Below are positions 5,797 to 11,372 of a stretch of DNA of 11,372 nucleotides, piece by piece. Under the pieces are notes generated by a model. It was not told the origin of the DNA and ran no database searches. It saw only the letters and a program-made list of their open reading frames with translations. This DNA is from Euryarchaeota archaeon UBA463 (GTDB lineage: Archaea > Thermoplasmatota > Poseidoniia > Poseidoniales > Thalassarchaeaceae). The translations under genes and the position numbers were made by a program. The DNA lies in the NCBI GenBank assembly GCA_002501805.1, contig DAOI01000012.1:32708-44079 (forward strand). The letters are read 5' to 3'. Numbering within the stretch: the first letter of the stretch is position 1; each line of letters starts with the position of its first letter.

Positions 5797-8700
5797 ATGA
5801 GTAAGTCACTCGCGTCAGCACTTATGGTAGTTATTCTTCTCTCTTCGCAAAGCGTATTGATGCTCTATTCCGATGAAATGGAGAGCATGGATGAAGACAG
5901 TTTGAAGCTAGAATCAGTAAGTAGAAACATTGCGATTACAGATGTTCCAACTTGGCAGGTTGGAGATAGGTGGGTATATGACGGCTATCTTGATGTTGGG
6001 GAATTCGTCAGCTCCTCGGGCGTATCTACGAATGTACAGTTCTTGACGGGTACGCTAGACAGGACAGTCACGGATATCTACACAATGATCGTTGATAACC
6101 GTTCCACGCTGGTTTATGAGGCGGAATCTATCGGTACCTATGAAACCCAGAATGTGAATCTGGATGGAAATACTGGTGATTTGGACATAGAGATGCAAAC
6201 TACGGAGTTAGTTCGTGCATCCGACTTGGCCGTTATCGAACAGGAAGCGACAATAGACATAGACTTTGGATACAGAATTTTCTGGTGGACGATAGACATC
6301 GATGTAGCAGAATTGACTATTACTCAGACATACTCCCCTCCTACCGAGGGATATGACTTCCCCCTTACTGTCGGGGACTACTGGTCATCTAGCTATTACC
6401 AAGAGACTGATTATCAGGGCTCTAGTGACTTCGTAGACATACCCGATGATAGTCAGTCTACTGAATCTAGAAGCTGGCAAGTTATGAGTAGGGGCGCACC
6501 AGGTACTTCTTTTGCCTCCTGTCAGCAATCATACAATGTGACAACCTTCGATTCTAATGGTTCAGCAGACGGGTACAGGTGGTTCTGTCCAGCAGTCAGG
6601 GGGGATGTTTCATCCAGCACAGACATAATTGATGGGATCAATGCATTCCATGAGCTGGAGACGTACCAGGCTGGAAGAAGTAAGCAGATCTCGATTGAAT
6701 TTGAGTATCCTCTTTCTCCTTTGGACTTCGATACATCTGCATGGGCAAATGTGACTCAAGATGGGCAACCTGTTTCGGGACAGGAGCTAGAGTTCAGATA
6801 CGGAATTGATGGCGATATAAGGACCGTCACGACCTCGGCAAATGGTTCTGTCAATATTGCATTCAATACAGGCAATTCTGCCGATGACTCCACCGGTGGC
6901 AGTGAAGCTGGGAGTCATGGCGTAATTGCATGGATTCCCTCTCAGAAGATAGTTGGCGCTTCAACAATAACAATCGATCCAAATGTCAGTACTATTGATT
7001 TGGTCGCACTGACCGAAGGAGTCACGGTTGACAGGACTAGGGGGCAGTCTACCACTACTCTGGCTTCTTCTACAGGCTTCAATGCAGTTCCCGGAGATAT
7101 TCTAAAATTCTATGTTCCCATTCAGAACAGGGGACTGATGACCTCTCCCTCGACGACAATGAATGTTGTTTCCCCTGATGGATCAACTCAAACTGTTCAG
7201 GTCCCATCTCTTGACAGTTTGGAACAGGCGGTAGTAGAGGTGAATTGGACTGTACGAAATTCCCATCCCATCGGAGAAATCACTCTTTCTTTCCAAGTAG
7301 ATCCTGATGCGTTGATTTCCGATGATGGAGACAGGACGAATAACAATGGGGTATTTTCTTTGTTTATCGGAAGGCTTCCGATCGTATCTCTGGATATGCC
7401 AACCCAGTCCTTGACTAAGTCCGAAGTGGTGTTGGACGGTAGTGTCTCTTATGATGAGGATGGAGGGGATTTGTCTTGTATGTTCACCATTTCAATGCCG
7501 GAAGGAAACTCCGTTTCTTCTACAGAGGAAGATTGTATCTTCGAGCATACATGGGATGATGACGGTACTTACGATGTCCAGCTGTCCGTTACAGATGATG
7601 AAAACGATGAGGTAGTTATTGTTCAGAGTATAGAGATTCTAAACAGGCCTCCTGAAATCTCCATTGGTTCCGAGTATGAGTGGACCTACGTCCTCTCCCC
7701 TCTACAATTCAATGTCGAGGAGCGTAGTGATGTTGACACTCAGACTCCACAGGCCCCAATGGATATACTATGGGACTCTACATACCCCTGTGACGAAGGT
7801 CAAGTTGGAGTCTATTGTACTGTAACTCCAGAAGTTGAAGGCAACTATACCATCAGAGTCGAAGCCGTCGATGATGATGATGACATAGGATACTCAAACA
7901 AAACAATAGAGGTCAGGAACATTGCACCCACTAATCCTCGTGCTGAGATTTGGATGGGAGGAAATAGAATGATACCAGATAGTAGGGGCGTCTACATGGC
8001 CAATGAGGGAGATTTATTGATTTTTGAAGGATTTGCGGATGATTCTCAGAATGACCTGAGTACCCTATTTCACATTTGGAATCCCGATGCAGAAAATAAT
8101 CCAGAGCTTACCATCAACTATGAGGGCAGGAAAAGCACTGTTGAACACACATATCACACATCTGGGTTGCATCTTGCAACCCTTCAAGTGGTAGATAATG
8201 ATGGAGCTAGCACTGAATCTCTGATCGTGCCCATAGAAATCCAGAATATCGATCCCCAAATCACTCCCCTGGCCCCTCCGCTTCCCGCCGCTGAGGATTC
8301 TACTGTATCTATATCCGTAAGTACGATTGATACGTCAGGAGATATGCTAACGCTCAGAAATTGCTTCGATTTGGACCCAATGACCGATTCTGATGATTCA
8401 GGAGGATCCTCCGACGATTGCGATCTGGAGTCCAACATACTGGAGAGATCCTGGCCGGATGCAACTACTGCCCCTACAATGATTGTGTTTCACGTGACAG
8501 ATGATGATGGAAGTACGGCGATGATAGAAATTCCGATCGATATACGAAATGTCAATCCGGATCCAAGAGCTTCTCCAAGCACATTCTCTCCAATGGAAGG
8601 GGATGTTGTTTTCTTTAGCGCCAATGGAACTACTGATTCTTCGTATGACATGGAAAATCTACTTTACAACTGGGACATGGATACATCAGTTGACAGTGAT

Positions 8701-9333
8701 GGAGACGGCAATGCGGCCAATGACATTGATATCCAGGGGAAGTGGATCGAGTGGACATTCACGGGCTCTGGCAGTAGAACTGTTAGCATGACAGCCGTTG
8801 ACGAGGGTCCCGGTTCCTCAATTACCCTTACAGTTATTATCTCTGAAGCACCATTCAGCCTAGGGGATTTCATGGCTTCTTATGGCTTAATAATCGTGAT
8901 AATGTTGATTGTTTCCATTGTTGGAGTGGTTTTTGTAATCAGGAATAGGCAGAGTAATGTTCAGCCCTTAGATCCTCAAGTTGATCAAACTAGTAGATTG
9001 AAGAAGGTATCCGTGGACGATGCATTTGATGACCCGGAATATGATCCATTCGATGATAGAAGTAGAAAAGAAGGGCCAAAGGCTGGACTGAATGATTCAA
9101 GCGAGGACCTTTCTGAAACTCAGACCGAGGAGGAAATTGAGTCTATTTCACAGGAGACTGTGATACCTGACGATGTAAGTAGAATTCTTTTGGATGAGGA
9201 AGAATCTGAAGCAGAGGGGGCTCTCGAGGAAGATGACGAGGAAGATTCACAGGAGGAGGTCTCGGAAAGTGTCGCTATGTCCCTAGAAGAGGCTCTGGAT
9301 GATGAAGACATAGAAGCACTCTTTGAGGAGTAG
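5797..9333 (+). CDS. Giant secreted surface protein with CARDB and PKD-like domains, C-terminal membrane anchor
   Basis: A 1178-residue exported protein. Residues 1-23 form a signal peptide (Lys3, then a hydrophobic run). Residues 50-300 contain two VGDxW motifs (55-59 and 192-196) and Cys242/Cys264, a possible disulfide. An Ig-like module covers about 300-405 and a CARDB-like module about 424-525. Five PKD/cadherin-like modules follow at roughly 529-617, 618-712, 713-822, 823-922 and 923-1018; several end in a DxDG-type or DDDD run followed by an IxNxxP linker, suggesting calcium binding. A single span at 1029-1048 is followed by RNR and a 130-residue, very acidic cytoplasmic tail. N-glycosylation sequons (NVT, NGS, NYT, NGT) suit an extracellular protein. 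The track-like longer start TTG 5773 adds eight residues ahead of the signal peptide; ATG 5797 is preferred because AGGAG precedes it. No catalytic domain is visible, so adhesion or envelope structure is likely. sepF begins 14 bp later. Confidence 0.88.
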   Translation: MSKSLASALMVVILLSSQSVLMLYSDEMESMDEDSLKLESVSRNIAITDVPTWQVGDRWVYDGYLDVGEFVSSSGVSTNVQFLTGTLDRTVTDIYTMIVDNRSTLVYEAESIGTYETQNVNLDGNTGDLDIEMQTTELVRASDLAVIEQEATIDIDFGYRIFWWTIDIDVAELTITQTYSPPTEGYDFPLTVGDYWSSSYYQETDYQGSSDFVDIPDDSQSTESRSWQVMSRGAPGTSFASCQQSYNVTTFDSNGSADGYRWFCPAVRGDVSSSTDIIDGINAFHELETYQAGRSKQISIEFEYPLSPLDFDTSAWANVTQDGQPVSGQELEFRYGIDGDIRTVTTSANGSVNIAFNTGNSADDSTGGSEAGSHGVIAWIPSQKIVGASTITIDPNVSTIDLVALTEGVTVDRTRGQSTTTLASSTGFNAVPGDILKFYVPIQNRGLMTSPSTTMNVVSPDGSTQTVQVPSLDSLEQAVVEVNWTVRNSHPIGEITLSFQVDPDALISDDGDRTNNNGVFSLFIGRLPIVSLDMPTQSLTKSEVVLDGSVSYDEDGGDLSCMFTISMPEGNSVSSTEEDCIFEHTWDDDGTYDVQLSVTDDENDEVVIVQSIEILNRPPEISIGSEYEWTYVLSPLQFNVEERSDVDTQTPQAPMDILWDSTYPCDEGQVGVYCTVTPEVEGNYTIRVEAVDDDDDIGYSNKTIEVRNIAPTNPRAEIWMGGNRMIPDSRGVYMANEGDLLIFEGFADDSQNDLSTLFHIWNPDAENNPELTINYEGRKSTVEHTYHTSGLHLATLQVVDNDGASTESLIVPIEIQNIDPQITPLAPPLPAAEDSTVSISVSTIDTSGDMLTLRNCFDLDPMTDSDDSGGSSDDCDLESNILERSWPDATTAPTMIVFHVTDDDGSTAMIEIPIDIRNVNPDPRASPSTFSPMEGDVVFFSANGTTDSSYDMENLLYNWDMDTSVDSDGDGNAANDIDIQGKWIEWTFTGSGSRTVSMTAVDEGPGSSITLTVIISEAPFSLGDFMASYGLIIVIMLIVSIVGVVFVIRNRQSNVQPLDPQVDQTSRLKKVSVDDAFDDPEYDPFDDRSRKEGPKAGLNDSSEDLSETQTEEEIESISQETVIPDDVSRILLDEEESEAEGALEEDDEEDSQEEVSESVAMSLEEALDDEDIEALFEE

Positions 9334-9347
9334 CTCTCGGGCGCCTC

Positions 9348-9818
9348 GTGGCAAACCTGTTTAGACTACTCGGACTGCCTGATCCGTCAAAGGCTACTGC
9401 CTCTAAAACTAAGAGGAAAATGATTTCCACTGATCCCGGCCCACAGGAGGGGGATCTACATATTGACTTAGGTGAAATGAAGTGGTCGGAAAGAACACTT
9501 AGGCATACTCCAAGCGCATCCAGAAATGTAGTCTATCTGAAACCGGATGGATTGCATAGACTATCTCTTGAAGGAATGTCATTACCGCTTTCCAGAGGAT
9601 GCATGGTAATCGTAGACCTGGGGTCTCTAGCTCATATGCCAAGTCAGAAGGACGTATGCAAGAGAAGGGTCCAAGAAATGTCAGAGAGACTCGGACTACA
9701 TGCTTTCGCAATAAACGAGGATGATTCATTGCTAATGGTACCTGGTGCAATGATGAGAGTGGATACGACGAAATATGACCTAGGAATAGGCGGGAACGGT
9801 CACTTGTCTGAGTCCTGA
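9348..9818 (+). CDS. sepF: SepF-like cell division protein (FtsZ membrane anchor)
   Basis: A 156-residue protein matching archaeal SepF in length and order. The first residues, ANLFRLLGLP, form a short amphipathic helix like SepF membrane-targeting sequences. A charged linker follows (about 15-57). The SepF core spans about 58-140: NVVYLKPDGL, then a beta strand GCMVIVDLGSL (84-94), a long helix with RRVQEMSERLG (106-116), and the final strands AFAINEDDSLLMVP and MMRVD. In archaea lacking FtsA, SepF dimers attach FtsZ to the membrane. No ftsZ is in the window. The start GTG 9348 keeps the targeting helix; GAGGAG at 9325-9330 is too far for a normal ribosome-binding site, so translation is probably coupled to the surface protein gene 14 bp upstream. 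The 3' end overlaps the convergent 80-residue gene by 19 bp. The assignment rests on motif pattern, not a search. Confidence 0.8.
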   Translation: MANLFRLLGLPDPSKATASKTKRKMISTDPGPQEGDLHIDLGEMKWSERTLRHTPSASRNVVYLKPDGLHRLSLEGMSLPLSRGCMVIVDLGSLAHMPSQKDVCKRRVQEMSERLGLHAFAINEDDSLLMVPGAMMRVDTTKYDLGIGGNGHLSES

Positions 9819-10042
9819 TCATCGGGTTCGAAATCCACAGGTCCGTCCTCCAACCAAGAATCCAGGTCCCCAGCTGCGACTTCCTCTGCAGCGTGTTCAG
9901 TAAAATCTCTGTAAACGGTCCACTTGGCTATGGTTTCTTCATCCTCTCCCCTCTTTCTTTTCCTACGGATGGACTCATTAGCATAGATTACACATCTCCT
10001 GAGGAACCTTTCGACCAAGTCCCTTCTTTGGTCGGATTCCAT
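9800..10042 (-). CDS. Small charged helical protein of unknown function
   Basis: An 80-residue protein I do not recognise. The N-terminal half is basic (RRDLVERFLRR, SIRRKRKRG) and the C-terminal tail is acidic (EDGPVDFEPDDQD). The central TVYRDFTEHAAEEVAAGDLD stretch looks conserved and helical, and the protein has one cysteine and no membrane span or signal peptide. ATG 10042 is preferred: it lies 4 nt after the bcp stop, and GTGAT (10050-10046) is 3 nt upstream, matching the end of the archaeal anti-Shine-Dalgarno complement. A TTG at 10054 would add four residues and overlap bcp by 8 bp. It is the last gene of the nth-bcp cluster and runs 19 bp into the end of sepF from the other strand. 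The reading frame, coupling and coding-like composition support a real gene. Confidence 0.65.
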   Translation of the reverse strand: MESDQRRDLVERFLRRCVIYANESIRRKRKRGEDEETIAKWTVYRDFTEHAAEEVAAGDLDSWLEDGPVDFEPDDQDSDK

Positions 10043-10046
10043 AATA

Positions 10047-10529
10047 TCACTCAATTCCTAAATCCGTCATCAGCTGATCAACGTGGCCCTTTGTTTTGAC
10101 TTTGTATCCAACCCATGATAGTTTACCTTCTTGAGTGATTGCGAATGTCGATCTGAGAGTACCCATGTATGTCTTCCCATACATGCTCTTCTCCCTCCAT
10201 GTTCCATACATGGTATGCAACTCCGCGCCCTCATCCACAATCAAGTCAAATGGCAGATCGTGTTTATCAATAAATTTCTCATGTGATTTTGCGGAGTCAG
10301 TAGAAACACCTACTACAATCCAAGACTTATCGGAAATTCTGCTAAAGTTATCCCTGAAATCACAAGCCTGCGTTGTGCAACCAGGGGTATTATCACGAGG
10401 GTAGAAGTAAAGAATGACTCCCTTTCCAGAATCTAAAACCTGTGAAAGAACGAACTTGGATCCATCTGTCAGAGGTGCTTCAAAATCTGGTGCGTCATCT
10501 CCAACCATCAATGTGACTACTTCGCTCAT
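10047..10529 (-). CDS. bcp: Bcp-type thioredoxin-dependent peroxiredoxin (PrxQ)
   Basis: Reduces hydrogen peroxide and organic hydroperoxides in the cytoplasm, using thioredoxin-like donors. The motif YPRDNTPGCTTQACDFRD contains the peroxidatic Cys51 and the resolving Cys56 five residues on, the hallmark of atypical 2-Cys Bcp/PrxQ enzymes. GDDAPDFEAP near the N-terminus, VGVSTDS and STFAITQEGK complete the AhpC/TSA thioredoxin fold. Length with the chosen start is 160 residues, normal for the family. ATG 10529 is preferred over TTG 10574: homologs begin shortly before the APDF motif, and GAGTGAG lies just upstream of the ATG; the TTG would add 15 unlikely residues and overlap the upstream gene. 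The 25-bp gap to that gene and the 4-nt gap to the next indicate one operon with endonuclease III. Confidence 0.95.
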   Translation of the reverse strand: MSEVVTLMVGDDAPDFEAPLTDGSKFVLSQVLDSGKGVILYFYPRDNTPGCTTQACDFRDNFSRISDKSWIVVGVSTDSAKSHEKFIDKHDLPFDLIVDEGAELHTMYGTWREKSMYGKTYMGTLRSTFAITQEGKLSWVGYKVKTKGHVDQLMTDLGIE

Positions 10530-10554
10530 GTTACTCACTCTACTGCTAGGTTCT

Positions 10555-11127
10555 TCAAGCCTTTTCTCTGTCAATATGAGAATTGACTATGATGCTAGTG
10601 GGCATCTTTGGCGGACTACTAAATCCAAATGGCTTGGAGAATGATGTTTTTCCAATTTTTCCGAAGTTCGAATCGGGGCTTTTTGCCTCTGCGTGAAAAA
10701 CTCTTGAAATCCCTCTTATTGAGTACCATTCCCTGCTTCCATCCCTAGCTATCCCATAGGTACTTGAGCCAAAAATAGTTTTTCCGAAGAGGTTCTCGAC
10801 GGAAGAGATGAACCATAGTGGCCTTGGAAGTGGGAGCGGCAATGATACTCCCCAAGACATGGAAACTTGCAGATAATCCGTCTTAATAGAAACTGCTTTT
10901 CTCTTCCTATTTACGATTATTTCGGTTACTTCTACCTCATCAAAATAGTACAGTGAGGATACAAAATCAGCATGCTCGGGGGAGGGCGAAAGTAGTACTC
11001 TGCTACCGTCTGGTTTGGACCACATTATGTTGGTGAAGGGCCCCAATGGCGACTCTATCCAGTCGCCAATTACCAATGAGTCCCCACTTTCGAAGCCCGA
11101 TGAAGTAATCCTGCCACGAAAAATCAT
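10555..11127 (-). CDS. Uncharacterised 190-residue protein in the nth-bcp cluster
   Basis: A soluble-looking protein without signal peptide or membrane span. It opens with MIFRGRITSSGFESGD and VIGDWIESPLGPFTNIMW, and later has PDGSRVLLSPS, REWYSIRGI and a closing KPFGFSSPPKMPTSII segment. This pattern of motifs (GDW-SP-GPF, DG-R-LL-P, REWY, FGF-S-P--P) resembles an uncharacterised protein group I recall from actinobacteria, but I cannot confirm this and no function is known to me. The composition suggests mostly beta structure. ATG 11127 is chosen: it lies 7 nt after the endonuclease III stop, with AGGT at 11140-11137 as ribosome-binding site. A longer reading from ATG 11202 would overlap endonuclease III by 68 bp and add 25 residues before the conserved part. 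It sits between a DNA repair gene and a peroxide-removing gene. Confidence 0.75.
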   Translation of the reverse strand: MIFRGRITSSGFESGDSLVIGDWIESPLGPFTNIMWSKPDGSRVLLSPSPEHADFVSSLYYFDEVEVTEIIVNRKRKAVSIKTDYLQVSMSWGVSLPLPLPRPLWFISSVENLFGKTIFGSSTYGIARDGSREWYSIRGISRVFHAEAKSPDSNFGKIGKTSFSKPFGFSSPPKMPTSIIVNSHIDREKA

Positions 11128-11134
11128 CAAATTA

Positions 11135-11372
11135 CTACCTTCCTTGTCTAATTCTCTTCTTTGTGGCTGACCACGAGCATATAGGACACTCTGACAGGTC
11201 ATGATTCCTAGCTGGGCAATACTCCCTTCCGAAGTAGATTATCTGGAGGTGTCTTCGATTCCATGTATCCCTTGAGAAAACCTTCTTCAGATCTCTCTCG
11301 GTCTTTACTACATTAGTCCCATTGGAAAGCCCCCACCTATCGGCCAGACGATGGATATGAGTATCAACTGGA
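11135..11372 (-). CDS. nth: Endonuclease III, C-terminal part (cut by window edge)
   Basis: Bifunctional DNA glycosylase/AP lyase that removes oxidised pyrimidines. The minus-strand frame enters from the right edge and gives 78 residues. PVDTHIHRLADRWGL contains the conserved catalytic aspartate of the VDTH motif, RRHLQIIYFGREYC matches the helix leading into the Fe-S loop, and the end is CPARNHDLSECPICSW. The helix-hairpin-helix and catalytic lysine lie outside the window. The usual cluster pattern is C-x6-C-x2-C-x5-C; here it is C-x9-C-x2-C, and no fourth cysteine follows before the TAG at 11137-11135. The [4Fe-4S] cluster may be bound differently or be absent. The frame is open and the stop is clean, so this does not look like a broken gene. 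The gene leads a cluster with the 190-residue protein and bcp. Confidence 0.87.
   Translation of the reverse strand, partial: PVDTHIHRLADRWGLSNGTNVVKTERDLKKVFSRDTWNRRHLQIIYFGREYCPARNHDLSECPICSWSATKKRIRQGR

Noticed and set aside
7867..7887. Short run of GAT triplets in the surface protein gene
   Set aside because: It encodes a run of aspartates at a normal PKD-like position and is too short to be a meaningful repeat array.
9499..9822. Minus-strand open frame of 107 codons opposite sepF
   Set aside because: The plus strand encodes a clear SepF core, and this frame has no recognisable motif.
10164..10217. Inverted repeats: CATGTATG and CATACATG 6 nt apart, plus CATAC-ATG-GTATG close by
   Set aside because: They lie within bcp and come from repeated Met-Tyr-Gly codons (MYG, MYG, YMG) in the peroxiredoxin, so the coding sequence explains them.
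11128..11202. Longer start (ATG 11202) for the 190-residue protein
   Set aside because: It overlaps the conserved C-terminus of endonuclease III in another frame, and the extra residues precede the conserved part.

Overview
The window looks like chromosomal DNA of a marine planktonic euryarchaeon, most likely Marine Group II (Poseidoniales). The archaeal signature comes from a TATA-box binding protein gene, a mevalonate kinase, an archaeal-type SepF and a large secreted CARDB/PKD-like surface protein anchored by one C-terminal membrane span. A leaderless promoter with an archaeal TATA box fits this. The lineage is inferred from gene content; the domain (Archaea) is well supported. Several genes seem to start at GTG or TTG, and some starts have been revised here using ribosome-binding sites and homology.

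Layout. Left third (1-3829, minus strand, read right to left): a 669-residue membrane Fe-S/heme oxidoreductase of the FadF/EMO type, a 133-residue four-helix membrane protein, a class I glutamine amidotransferase-like hydrolase, and cysteinyl-tRNA synthetase (cut by the window's left edge). A 144-bp divergent spacer follows. Centre (3974-9818, plus strand): mevalonate kinase, TBP, a 1178-residue surface protein, and SepF. Right part (9800-11372, minus strand, read right to left): the C-terminal half of endonuclease III (cut by the right edge), a 190-residue protein of unknown function, a Bcp-type peroxiredoxin, and an 80-residue protein of unknown function whose 3' end overlaps sepF by 19 bp.

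How the genes may work together. The right-hand minus-strand cluster pairs repair of oxidised bases with peroxide removal, so the two unknown proteins in it may belong to oxidative-stress defence. The FadF-like protein would pass electrons from acyl-CoA oxidation, via electron-transfer flavoprotein, to quinone. The surface protein and SepF are only 14 bp apart, which suggests a link between the cell envelope and FtsZ-based division.

Most notable points: the TBP carries an acidic insertion of about 53 residues in its second repeat. Its promoter has two TATA-like elements 11 bp apart behind a 10-bp tandem repeat. A perfect 7-bp hairpin buries the ribosome-binding site of the giant surface protein. 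The surface protein and SepF are adjacent, and the endonuclease III has only three of the four usual cluster cysteines. No RNA genes, CRISPR arrays, insertion sequences or prophage genes were seen, and no gene-free stretch exceeds 300 bases.
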